A stretch of DNA of 64,000 nucleotides from Hyphomicrobium sp. MC1 (GCF_000253295.1 NC_015717.1:310001-374000), one strand, 5' to 3'. Numbered from the stretch's first letter, positions 52,192-59,509 are shown. Numbers and translations: made by a program. Notes: generated by a model not told the origin, from the sequence alone.

Positions 52192-53268
52192 TTATGTCGA
52201 CAACCCGCCGCCGAGGGTCGGGACGTCGAGCATCGAGAATCCGTAGTGGCTGAGCCACTTGAGGTCGCCGGAGAAGAAAGAGCGCAAGTCCGGGATGCCG
52301 TACTTCAGCATCGTCAGGCGGTCGAGGCCGACACCGAATGCGAAGCCCTGATACTTTTCCGGATCGAGACCGCAGTTGCGCAGCACGTTCGGATGAACCA
52401 TGCCGCAACCGAGAATTTCCAGCCATTGGCCCGGCTTGCCGATGGCCTCGGCGCCGATGTCGACTTCCATCGACGGCTCCGTGAAGGGGAAGTGCGACGC
52501 GCGGAAGCGCATCTTCACTTCATCGACTTCGAAGAAGGCTTTGCAGAACTCCTGCAGAACCCACTTCAGGTGGCCCATGTGGGTCGTCTCGTCGATGACG
52601 AGGCCTTCGACCTGATGGAACATCGGCGTGTGGGTCTGGTCGCTGTCCATACGATAGACGCGGCCCGGCGCGATGATGCGGATCGGCGGCTTCTGCGACA
52701 CCATCGTGCGGATTTGCACCGGACTAGTGTGCGTGCGCAACAATAAGCGCGAACCGTCTGCCTTCGGTGAGAAATAGAACGTGTCGTGATCCTGGCGCGC
52801 AGGGTGCTCGGCCGGAATGTTGAGCTTGTCGAAATTCATCTCGTCGGTTTCGACGTCTGGGCCTTCGGCGACCGAGAAACCCATGTCGGCGAAGATTTCG
52901 ACGACTTCGTCGAGTACTTGCGAAACGGGATGGATGCGGCCGGAGGCAACGGGGCCGAGGCGGACCGGCAGCGTAACATCGGCGCGTTCGGTCTTCAGGC
53001 GCTCGTCGAGGGCAGCGGCTTCGAGATCGGATTTGCGGGCATCGAGCGCCTCTGCAACTTTCGTCTTCAGAGCGTTGACCGTCTGACCGAAGCTTTTACG
53101 CTCGTCCGGGGGAAGCGATCCGAGCTTGCTCATCAGCTCGGAGACGCGGCCTTTCTTGCCGAGGCTCGAGACGCGGACGGCATCGAGCGTTGCGAGGTCG
53201 GCTGCGCCAGAGATTTCGACGAGAAGCTCGCTTTCGAGTTTCGTCAAGTCCGTTTGTGTGTCGGTCAT
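52192..53268 (-). CDS. pheS: Phenylalanyl-tRNA synthetase alpha subunit
   Basis: 358 residues. N-terminal coiled coil (about 1-90) that binds tRNA, then the class II catalytic domain: HPVSQVLDEVVEIFADMGF, MDSDQTHTPMFHQVEGLVID (motif 2 region; landmark TPMFHQVEGL) and GFAFGVGLDRLTMLKYGI (motif 3). The ATG at 53268 was chosen; a longer open frame runs back through an inverted-repeat element into rplT and is rejected. The 178-base spacing from rplT is filled by that element, which may influence expression. Confidence 0.95.
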   Translation of the reverse strand: MTDTQTDLTKLESELLVEISGAADLATLDAVRVSSLGKKGRVSELMSKLGSLPPDERKSFGQTVNALKTKVAEALDARKSDLEAAALDERLKTERADVTLPVRLGPVASGRIHPVSQVLDEVVEIFADMGFSVAEGPDVETDEMNFDKLNIPAEHPARQDHDTFYFSPKADGSRLLLRTHTSPVQIRTMVSQKPPIRIIAPGRVYRMDSDQTHTPMFHQVEGLVIDETTHMGHLKWVLQEFCKAFFEVDEVKMRFRASHFPFTEPSMEVDIGAEAIGKPGQWLEILGCGMVHPNVLRNCGLDPEKYQGFAFGVGLDRLTMLKYGIPDLRSFFSGDLKWLSHYGFSMLDVPTLGGGLST

Positions 53269-53290
53269 AGGCGGGACGTGCCCTCGCAGA

Positions 53291-53422
53291 TTGTCATCCT
53301 CGGGCTCGTCCCGAGGATCCATGCGCAGGCCCCGCTGATGTCGCGGTAGAAAAAGGAGCACGCGGGCGCGCGTGGGTGATTTGCAGCAGAATGGGCCCTC
53401 GGGACAAGCCCGAGGGCGACAA
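53291..53422. repeat. Inverted pair of family 2 hairpin repeats between rplT and pheS
   Basis: The left copy at 53291-53321 begins TTGTCATCCTCGGGC and ends GAGGATCCA; it is itself a hairpin (CCTCGGG/CCCGAGG). The right copy at 53393-53422 is its near-perfect inverse. About 70 bases separate them. Each can fold alone, or the two can pair together into one long stem. The layout is like a miniature inverted-repeat element of 132 bp. The left end is 22 bases before the pheS start on the coding strand. Confidence 0.7.
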
Positions 53423-53446
53423 TAATGGAGGTTCGGCGAACCGAAA

Positions 53447-53824
53447 TTAGGCGGCCTTGGCGACGGGTGACGAGGCAGCAGCGGCCGCCTTGTCGACGAG
53501 TGCCTTGAAGCCCGCCGGATCGTTGATGGCGATGTCCGAGAGAACCTTGCGGTCGACTTCGATGCCGAGGTTCGAAAGGCCATTGATAAAGCGGCCGTAG
53601 GTCAGGCCATGCTCGCGGACGGCAGCGTTGATGCGCTGGATCCAGAGGGCGCGGAAGTTGCGCTTGCGACGCTTGCGGTCGCGATAAGCGTACTGCTGCG
53701 ACTTCTCAACCGCCTGCTTGGCGACGCGGATCGTGTTCTTGCGACGGCCGTAAAAGCCCTTCGCGGCCTTGATGACTTTCTTGTGCTTGGCGTGGGCGGT
53801 AACGCCACGTTTGACGCGGGCCAT
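53447..53824 (-). CDS. rplT: 50S ribosomal protein L20
   Basis: 125 residues, strongly basic. MARVKRGVTAHAKHKKVIK and GFYGRRKNTIRVAKQAVEKS at the N terminus, RALWIQRINAAVREHGLTYG in the middle (landmark WIQRINAAVREHGL). L20 is needed early in 50S assembly and in some bacteria represses its own operon by binding leader RNA that mimics 23S rRNA. The C-terminal alanine-rich tail is slightly longer than in E. coli. Confidence 0.97.
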   Translation of the reverse strand: MARVKRGVTAHAKHKKVIKAAKGFYGRRKNTIRVAKQAVEKSQQYAYRDRKRRKRNFRALWIQRINAAVREHGLTYGRFINGLSNLGIEVDRKVLSDIAINDPAGFKALVDKAAAAASSPVAKAA

Positions 53825-53877
53825 GGGATAGCTCCTAGAACTTCAAGATTTATTGGGTGGGCTGAGATTCTCTATTG

Positions 53878-53918
53878 AGCGCTTGCGACTCCGCTTCGCG
53901 GAGCCGGCTGCAAGCGCT
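53878..53918 (+). repeat. Hairpin repeat, family 1, copy D, between rpmI and rplT
   Basis: AGCGCTTGC (53878-53886) pairs perfectly with GCAAGCGCT (53910-53918). Inner stem CTCCGC/GCGGAG around TTC; one-sided CCGGCT bulge. It fills the 101-base gap between rpmI and rplT, where it would lie in the operon mRNA. Confidence 0.85.
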
Positions 53919-53925
53919 GGAGAAT

Positions 53926-54126
53926 TCAGCGGCTGTAGGGCATGTACTTCTTGACGATCTTGGCGTCAGAATCGTTCAGAACGCCCGTACCGCGCGCCTT
54001 CTGAATGAACTTCGCCGTGCGCTTGATCATGCCGTGACGCTTACCGGCCTGGGCCGCAACGACCTTGCCCGTGCCCGTCATCTTGAAGCGCTTTTTCGCG
54101 CCGCTCTTGGTCTTCAACTTAGGCAT
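53926..54126 (-). CDS. rpmI: 50S ribosomal protein L35
   Basis: 66 residues, very basic: MPKLKTKSGAKKRFKMTGTG at the N terminus and KHGMIKRT-like AGKRHGMIKRTAKFIQKARG in the middle. Normal length for the family. First gene of the rpmI-rplT-pheS-pheT unit here; infC, the usual partner, lies 2.6 kb upstream on the same strand behind unrelated genes. A multi-hairpin leader precedes it. Confidence 0.97.
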   Translation of the reverse strand: MPKLKTKSGAKKRFKMTGTGKVVAAQAGKRHGMIKRTAKFIQKARGTGVLNDSDAKIVKKYMPYSR

Positions 54127-54180
54127 TTTGCTTATCCTAATTATCGCTCACGGTCCGCGCCGGACACTTGCGCTGACGCG

Positions 54181-54256
54181 CTTCGTATCCTGGCCCTCCG
54201 CGGGGGCGCCGCTAGCGGCGGGGCGCGGTCGCGCCCACGGACCTTGCGGTCCGAAG
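54181..54256 (-). promoter_or_regulatory. Multi-hairpin leader upstream of rpmI
   Basis: Closing arms CTTCG (54181-54185) and CGAAG (54252-54256) enclose four adjacent hairpins: 54194-54206 (CCCTC/GGGGG), 54207-54220 (palindrome CGCCGCTAGCGGCG), 54221-54236 (GGGCGC/GCGCCC) and 54239-54252 (GGACC/GGTCC). On the minus strand the last has a GCAA loop, a GNRA tetraloop. It begins 55 bases before the rpmI start. The wider gene-free stretch 54127-54542 shows no other gene; the rpmI promoter must lie in it, but I cannot place it. Confidence 0.5.
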
Positions 54257-54542
54257 TACAGACAGATAGATGTCCGCACTCTCCTGCGAAGGGATGCTTT
54301 TTGCGGTTTCCGCCGGTTTTTCAAAAGCATAAGAACCGCCACGGCATGCCTCGCCGGGCGGCTCTGGAGGCGGTTTATAGGGAAGAGTTGGGAAAAGTGC
54401 AACTTTTTCGACGCGGGCCGGAAAAAAAGCATCCCGGCTGATGGTTTTCATAGCCCTATCGCGAAAATCCGTATGGATACCACCGAACCAAGTACATGGT
54501 TAATGCGTTGGTGGGGCGGGAAATCGCAAGGGGAGACGGGGC

Positions 54543-54890
54543 GTGCGGCAAATCGTTGATCAGATCGTCAATCTGCTCCAGCAGGGCATCACGGCGATTT
54601 TTAAATTCGTGGACCTGGTCTGGCAGTGGTCGTTCGGCCAGATGTTCGCGATCTTTCAGTCCAATTGGCAGGCGCTGCCGATCTGGAAGATCGTCGTGCT
54701 GGCGATCGTGGTGATTGCGATCATCTACGTGCTCTACCGCGGTTTCTTCCAGCTCTGGCGGGCCGCCGAACAGATTTTCAAAGCGTTCGTCGAGCTTTTG
54801 CTGGTGCTGGTATCGGTGCTGCCGTTCGTGCTGCTGGCTGGCATCATCGCGGCAGCGGGAAGCTATGTCATCCAGCACGTGAATTTCTAA
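54543..54890 (+). CDS. Small membrane protein, unknown
   Basis: 115 residues with two strong hydrophobic helices (IVVLAIVVIAIIYVLY about 50-65 and LLLVLVSVLPFVLLAGIIAAAG about 85-106) and an amphipathic N terminus rich in Gln and Trp. No family recognised. Starts at GTG after GGGAG. Its end overlaps the convergent gtrA-like gene by 23 bases. Confidence 0.6.
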   Translation: MRQIVDQIVNLLQQGITAIFKFVDLVWQWSFGQMFAIFQSNWQALPIWKIVVLAIVVIAIIYVLYRGFFQLWRAAEQIFKAFVELLLVLVSVLPFVLLAGIIAAAGSYVIQHVNF

Positions 54891-55326
54891 AGCCGCGGCC
54901 GGTGCCTTCTTCCGGTGAGCTTGCGCTCTGCCCGTCGGGATTCTTTCCGAATACGATCTGCGTGCGCACGTAATAGAGCGTCACGAAGCAGATTAGCACG
55001 GAGATGGTTTTGCCCAAGAAGGGCTTCAGGCCCCATTCGTGAACCGTCAACCAGATGACGACGGCCGTGATGAGAAGCCCGACTGCGTTCGTTGCGAGGA
55101 ATTCGAGAAAGCGACGATGCTCCGACTTCGGCGACAGGCCATGCCGGAAAACGAAGGTTCTTGTCAGTCCGTAATTCACGATCGTCGCGATCGAATACGA
55201 TATGACGCTCTGCAAAATGGGCCAGCCGAAGGCGTGGGTCAGCGTCAAGAAAATGATATAATCAATAATGGTCGCGCTTAGATTCACGCCCGTATAGAGA
55301 AGCGCTTCGCGGACCTTAGGGTTCAT
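54868..55326 (-). CDS. GtrA-family membrane protein
   Basis: 152 residues with four membrane helices. Seen: YTGVNLSATIIDYIIF, the conserved NYGLTRTFVFRH and, near the end, YYVRTQIVFGK. GtrA proteins are small flippases or helpers for undecaprenyl-linked sugars used in cell surface glycosylation. The ATG was chosen although its ribosome binding site is poor; a TTG at 55404 would add 26 proline-rich residues. No glycosyltransferase partner is adjacent; the nearest is at 57.5 kb. Confidence 0.8.
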   Translation of the reverse strand: MNPKVREALLYTGVNLSATIIDYIIFLTLTHAFGWPILQSVISYSIATIVNYGLTRTFVFRHGLSPKSEHRRFLEFLATNAVGLLITAVVIWLTVHEWGLKPFLGKTISVLICFVTLYYVRTQIVFGKNPDGQSASSPEEGTGRGFRNSRAG

Positions 55327-55560
55327 GATCGGGGCTTTCGTCGTTGTCGGCGGAGGATGGATATTTTGCGGCGCGGCTTCAAGCCGACCGCTTGCCTCGG
55401 TCAAGCGGAGACGCGTGTTTCAATCGGGCGCGGTGGCATTCAGCGGCAAGTTCAGTTTTCCTCCAATTGCGTCTATTTCCCCCTGCTTGAGTGGTGAAGA
55501 CGTTTGGATATGGCATTCTGGGCAAGCTTTTGTGTACCCCCGTTCGTTGCGAGTTCGGCC

Positions 55561-55761
55561 ATGAAACTCGATCCGTTCGTTGTTGCCATTCTTCTTGTTG
55601 CAGCACTTCCGACGGCCGCCATCAGCCTGCGGTCAACCACTGGTTGGCGCGCGGGTATCGTGTTCGCGGCGTTCTATCCGGCGCTTGTCGTCGTGGTCGG
55701 CATCGTCATGATTGCGACCTTCATTTCGCTAGCCGCATTGGGGATTGTCGATCTCGATTGA
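55561..55761 (+). CDS. Small two-helix membrane protein, unknown
   Basis: 66 residues: MKLDPFVVAILLVAALPTAA forms one helix and a long hydrophobic stretch near 33-60 a second. The frame is open further upstream to 55504, but the ATG at 55561 gives a clean membrane protein. No domain recognised. It stands alone between gtrA and a small secreted protein. Confidence 0.4.
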   Translation: MKLDPFVVAILLVAALPTAAISLRSTTGWRAGIVFAAFYPALVVVVGIVMIATFISLAALGIVDLD

Positions 55762-55937
55762 GATTGATCCAATTTGTCATTACCGCGCTAGCGATCGAGC
55801 AACGATGCAATTCGAAGTTCTCGAATAATCCGCCGTGTTCGGATGTTCAGTCGCCATTCAGCCAATAAATTGGACATTCTGTACGCGCCCAAACGTAAGC
55901 GCCTATGGCACGATTAGAAACAAAAACGGAGTTGAAC

Positions 55938-56177
55938 ATGCGTCTCGCACCATTCTTGGCAGCGTCCGTTGTTGCGATCGGTCTTACCGCAGCGGCTTCC
56001 GCACCGCAGGCGGCGACGTTCGCGCCTGCACCACTCAAAGGAATCGAAGCCAATCAATCGCTTGCAGCGCCTGTTGCGTGGCGCCGGTATTGCTGGCGGT
56101 GGCGGAATATCTGTTCGCGCCGCTGGGGCTGGGGCGGTCCCCGGTTCCGCCGCTGCATGTGGCGCCACGGCTGCTGA
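55938..56177 (+). CDS. Small secreted Trp/Arg/Cys-rich protein
   Basis: 79 residues. A signal peptide (MRLAPFLAASVVAIGLTAAA) is followed by a short spacer and then a C-terminal stretch (about 48-79) made almost only of Trp, Arg, Cys, Gly and Tyr, with four cysteines (RYCWRWRNICSRRWGWGG and RRCMWRHGC). It recalls small alphaproteobacterial secreted proteins with GC-type or WRR-type repeats, whose function is unknown. AACGGAG precedes the ATG, and a terminator follows 22 bases after the stop, so it is a complete single-gene unit. Confidence 0.65.
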   Translation: MRLAPFLAASVVAIGLTAAASAPQAATFAPAPLKGIEANQSLAAPVAWRRYCWRWRNICSRRWGWGGPRFRRCMWRHGC

Positions 56178-56199
56178 GTATTCGCCGTTCAAACAAAAA

Positions 56200-56236
56200 C
56201 GCCGGCGACCGGACTTGGTCGTCGGCGATTTCATTT
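56200..56236. terminator. Bidirectional-looking terminator hairpin
   Basis: CGCCGGCGACC (56200-56210) pairs with GGTCGTCGGCG (56217-56227) around GGACTT, one G-U pair, followed by ATTTCATTT. On the other strand the stem is followed by GTTTTTGTTTG, so it can end both the small secreted gene and the cNMP-binding gene. Confidence 0.8.
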
Positions 56237-56249
56237 CAGGGAATTTTTC

Positions 56250-56624
56250 TCAGATTTGTTTATTCGTCCGTCGCAGACGAGTGGCGAGCAAGCCCATTAC
56301 CCTCAGGGCGAATTGCGGATCGTCGCGAATGACGGCAAGGAATGTCGGCTTGTCGATGGCGACGACCTCCGTCGGCTCGGCGGCCATCGCGGCCGCACTT
56401 CGCGGTCCGTCGTCGATCAAGGCCATCTCGCCGAAAATGCCGCCGGCGCGGACATTTTCGAGGACGATCCCGTAGGTAATGACGTCGACGCGGCCTGAGC
56501 GCACCATGTACATGGCATTGCCGGCATCTTCTTCGAGAAAGATTTTTTCACCCGCATCGAAGCGGCGGAACGGCGCGCCGATGCGGTCAAGAAGAGAAAA
56601 GTCGAACGGCTGCTCGTCGATCAT
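56250..56624 (-). CDS. Stand-alone cyclic nucleotide-binding domain protein
   Basis: 124 residues forming one cNMP-binding beta barrel: FDAGEKIFLEEDAGNAMYMVRSGRVDV at about 23-49 and the phosphate-binding cassette GGIFGEMALIDDGPRSAA (about 62-79, with the key Glu and Arg). There is no helix-turn-helix and no membrane segment, so it is not a CRP/FNR regulator. It could bind cAMP or cGMP and act on a partner protein. The family of single-domain Crp-like proteins is poorly characterised. Confidence 0.85.
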   Translation of the reverse strand: MIDEQPFDFSLLDRIGAPFRRFDAGEKIFLEEDAGNAMYMVRSGRVDVITYGIVLENVRAGGIFGEMALIDDGPRSAAAMAAEPTEVVAIDKPTFLAVIRDDPQFALRVMGLLATRLRRTNKQI

Positions 56625-56718
56625 ACGGCGCCTCCGGCGTCCGGCGCGAGATGTCCGATCAAGCTAGAACCGTCCGTGTGTGTCCGCAAGTCGTAGGTCG
56701 GCCGACCGAGACGCGAAG

Positions 56719-56743
56719 GGCGGGGTAAAAGAGAGACCCCGCC
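56719..56743 (-). terminator. Hairpin after infC
   Basis: GGCGGGGT pairs with ACCCCGCC over 8 bases around a 9-base loop, 25 bases past the infC stop. There is no clear T-run on the infC strand, so efficiency is uncertain. Confidence 0.5.
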
Positions 56744-56767
56744 GCCTTCCGATTACTTGGGGCTCGG

Positions 56768-57310
56768 TTACTTGGGAGCCAGGACCATCACCATCTGGCG
56801 GCCTTCGAAACGCGGCTCGCTTTCGACCTTCGAGATCGCTTCGGTATCGGCCTTCACGCGCTGCAAGACCGCCATGCCAAGCTGCGAGTGCGCCATCTCG
56901 CGACCGCGGAAGCGGAGCGTGATCTTGACCTTGTCGCCGTCTTCGAAGAACCGTTTGATTGCGCGCATTTTGACGTCGTAGTCATGATCGTCGATGCCCG
57001 GACGCATCTTGATCTCTTTCAGCTCGACAATCTTCTGGTTCTTGCGGGCTTCGGCGGCTTTCTTCTGTTCCTGGAATTTGAACTTGCCGAAATCGAGAAT
57101 TTTGCAAACGGGAGGCTCAGCGTCGGGCGAGATCTCAACGAGATCCAGTCCGGCGTCCTCGGCGCGGGCAAGGGCATCGAATTTTGAAATTACGCCGACG
57201 TTCTGGCCGTTCTCATCAATGAGACGGACTTCTCGGGCCCGGATTTGGTCGTTGATGCGGGGCCCTGAGTTTTCCCGGCTCTGAGGCTCGGGGCGCATAG
57301 GTCTACGGAT
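56768..57310 (-). CDS. infC: Translation initiation factor IF-3, with an ATC start codon
   Basis: 180 residues. IF3 N-terminal domain (INDQIRAREVRLIDENGQNVGV, about 15-36) and C-terminal domain (EIKMRPGIDDHDYDVKMRAIKRFFEDGDKVKITLRFRGRE, landmark VKITLRFRGRE). IF3 rejects non-standard start codons, and in E. coli its own gene starts with ATT as feedback. Here AAGAGGAGC is correctly spaced (about 7-8 bases) from an ATC at 57310 giving IRRPMRPE; the first ATG (57298) is about 20 bases from that site. I therefore chose ATC. The 184-base gap upstream to the glycosyltransferase holds its promoter. Confidence 0.93.
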   Translation of the reverse strand: MRRPMRPEPQSRENSGPRINDQIRAREVRLIDENGQNVGVISKFDALARAEDAGLDLVEISPDAEPPVCKILDFGKFKFQEQKKAAEARKNQKIVELKEIKMRPGIDDHDYDVKMRAIKRFFEDGDKVKITLRFRGREMAHSQLGMAVLQRVKADTEAISKVESEPRFEGRQMVMVLAPK

Positions 57311-57494
57311 GGTAAAAGCTCCTCTTGCTGTTTCCGTTATCCACCGTCGTAAATGCAATTGCTCCGGCCTAGGGGGCCAGAGTTTCGCGATTGCGCAGAG
57401 TTCGTAACTCGGCGCTAAAAGTCAAGCGGAGATGACCGTCAGGTGGTGAAATCATATTGGGCGGCGACAGAGGTCGGCACTGGGGCGTGTGCCG

Positions 57495-59474
57495 TCAGAA
57501 TATGAGGCCCGCCGACTTGTTGTTTCCCCGCATTCGCAGGATCCGCTGCCAGCGGTAATAGGCCGTAATTCCTGCAAAGCCGAGGCCGGTCCAGCCGCCG
57601 GTAAAGTGACCACGGGCGATGTAATATTTCAGAAAGTGCGCGGGGAATTCGGTCACCGTCCGGATGCTGAGCTCGATTGGCGATTTCGGTTTTGAATTCA
57701 AGGCGTTGTAAGTCGCGCGCTCGTCGCACTTGCGGGCCAGATCTTCCAGCGACCGGATCGAATGGTGATAGAGGGTGCCGCGGAGGTGGCCGACCTTTTC
57801 GTTTTTTGGCTCAACGGAATCAAACAACGTCGAGTTTGCAAAGCGCACCCGCCGGCGGTCATAGAGCCGGAGGCAGTAGTGATCATTGGCTATTGGGCGC
57901 GGTCTGGTCCAGCCGGGATAGACGATTTTGACGGCCATGCCATAGACGCTTCGGGCTGGCAGTCCTTTTTCGAAGATGGCTTCGATCGACCGACGCAGAT
58001 CGGGGGTTACGATTTCGTCGGCGTCGAGGTTCAATAGCCAGTCGTTGCGGCACTGCTCCTCGCCGAAGCGCTTTTGCTGGCCGAAGCCGGGCCAAGCATT
58101 GAAGATCACCTTGGCGCCGGCAGCTTCGGCAATCGCCTGGGTCCCGTCGGTGCTGCCGGAATCGATGACGATGATCTCGTCGACCCAGTCGCGGACAGAG
58201 GCGATGGTGGCTCCGATCCGGTCGGCCTCGTTCAACGCAATGATGAAGCAGGAAACGGGCAAGCGCGACTTCGAGGTTGCGGTTGGTTCTGTGTCGCGTT
58301 GCTTCGACGACGTTCGTCTCGCGATGACGCGCTCGTAGACGGCGAGCGTCTTCGACTTGAGCTGGTCGAGGGTGAAGCGGCGCCTGACCTGTGCCGAGCC
58401 GCGTGCGCCCATGGCCTTGCGTTCGTCGGGTGACCAGCTCAGCATTTTGGTGATGGCGTTGGCGACGGCTTCGGGATCTGCATAAGGGACGCGCAGTCCG
58501 GTAGCTTCATTCGCCGGAACGTCGGGCTCGGTCAGCGCGACCTCGCGTCCGGGGCCGGTATCAGAAACGATCAGCGGCACACCCATTGCCTGGCCTTCGA
58601 TGGCAACACGCGGCAAACCTTCCTGCTCGGAGATGTTCAAGGCGACGTCGCTGATCGCGTAGGCGGCTGCGACGTCGCGGACATGGCCGGGAAAGCGGAG
58701 TTGATGCGCAACTCCGAGGCGTTCGGCCTGCGCTTCGAGTTCGGCCTTGAACGCGGGCTTTTCGATTTCGCCTGCGAGCACGCAAACGAGATCCGGCGCG
58801 CCGCGCTGCTTCAGCATACCGAGAGCGGAAACGAGATGGTGCTGGGCCTTGCGCGGCGTAATGCGACCAGCAAGCATCAGCACCGGTTTTGTGCCGTCGG
58901 CATCGAGCAGCGTGCGCACCGCCGCCAGTCGTTCTGGCGTAAGTTTCGATGGATCGAAGACCTCTGAATCGAACGCGCGATGGATGACGGCAATGCGATC
59001 CTCTGGCGTGTGATAACGCGTGCGAATGAGGTGCGCCATGTAATCCGAGACGGCGATGACCGTGTCGCTGCGCGCCATCACGCTGTTGTAGAAGTTCTTG
59101 ATGCGACCCTTCTCGGAATACTCGGAATGGTAAGTGGTGACGAAGGGAATGCCGGTGCGTCGTGCGGCAAGGAGCGCGCTCCATGCAGGAGCGCGGCTGC
59201 GGGCATGAATGATCGAGACATTTTCGCGACGGATGATGCCGGCAAGTTTAGAAGCATTCTGCGTCAGAACGATCGGGTTCTTCGTTGCGAGCGGCAGAAC
59301 GATATGTTCTGCGCCAGCGGCGACCACCTGATCGGCAAGCGGACCACCTTCTGAAGCGACCAGCGCCCGATGTCCGTTTTTGACCAATGCAGCGGCGATC
59401 TGCAAACATCCTAATTCGGCGCCGCCCGCTCGCATGCGAGGTATTACTTGCAGGACGGTCAACGGCTTGGTCAT
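57495..59474 (-). CDS. Two-domain glycosyltransferase: GT4 fused to GT2 (WaaE-like)
   Basis: 659 residues. The N-terminal half (about 1-385) is a GT-B, GT4-family transferase: VLQVIPRMRAGGAELGCLQIA, LAGRITPRKAQHHLV and the donor-binding SEQEGLPRVAIEGQAMGVPLI (landmark EGLPRVAIEGQAMGVP). After a short Lys/Ser/Thr linker, the C-terminal half (about 405-659) is a GT-A, GT2-family transferase of the WaaE/KdtX type: CFIIALNEADRIG, IVIDSGSTDGT and DXD-like NLDADE. The WaaE class adds glucose or heptose to LPS core. It probably serves surface polysaccharide or LPS core assembly. Divergent from the next gene by 35 bases. Confidence 0.85.
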   Translation of the reverse strand: MTKPLTVLQVIPRMRAGGAELGCLQIAAALVKNGHRALVASEGGPLADQVVAAGAEHIVLPLATKNPIVLTQNASKLAGIIRRENVSIIHARSRAPAWSALLAARRTGIPFVTTYHSEYSEKGRIKNFYNSVMARSDTVIAVSDYMAHLIRTRYHTPEDRIAVIHRAFDSEVFDPSKLTPERLAAVRTLLDADGTKPVLMLAGRITPRKAQHHLVSALGMLKQRGAPDLVCVLAGEIEKPAFKAELEAQAERLGVAHQLRFPGHVRDVAAAYAISDVALNISEQEGLPRVAIEGQAMGVPLIVSDTGPGREVALTEPDVPANEATGLRVPYADPEAVANAITKMLSWSPDERKAMGARGSAQVRRRFTLDQLKSKTLAVYERVIARRTSSKQRDTEPTATSKSRLPVSCFIIALNEADRIGATIASVRDWVDEIIVIDSGSTDGTQAIAEAAGAKVIFNAWPGFGQQKRFGEEQCRNDWLLNLDADEIVTPDLRRSIEAIFEKGLPARSVYGMAVKIVYPGWTRPRPIANDHYCLRLYDRRRVRFANSTLFDSVEPKNEKVGHLRGTLYHHSIRSLEDLARKCDERATYNALNSKPKSPIELSIRTVTEFPAHFLKYYIARGHFTGGWTGLGFAGITAYYRWQRILRMRGNNKSAGLIF

Positions 59475-59509
59475 CTCAGCTCATCAATTGGGATTCGTTG
59501 GGATCAACG

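Noticed and set aside
53269..53583. N-terminal extension of pheS into rplT
   Set aside because: Would translate the repeat element and overlap rplT; the ATG at 53268 gives the normal PheS start.
54375..54425. Stem near 54388 with AAAGTTG-like arms followed by T-run on the plus strand
   Set aside because: No gene upstream on the plus strand to terminate, and the stem has weak pairs; probably chance.
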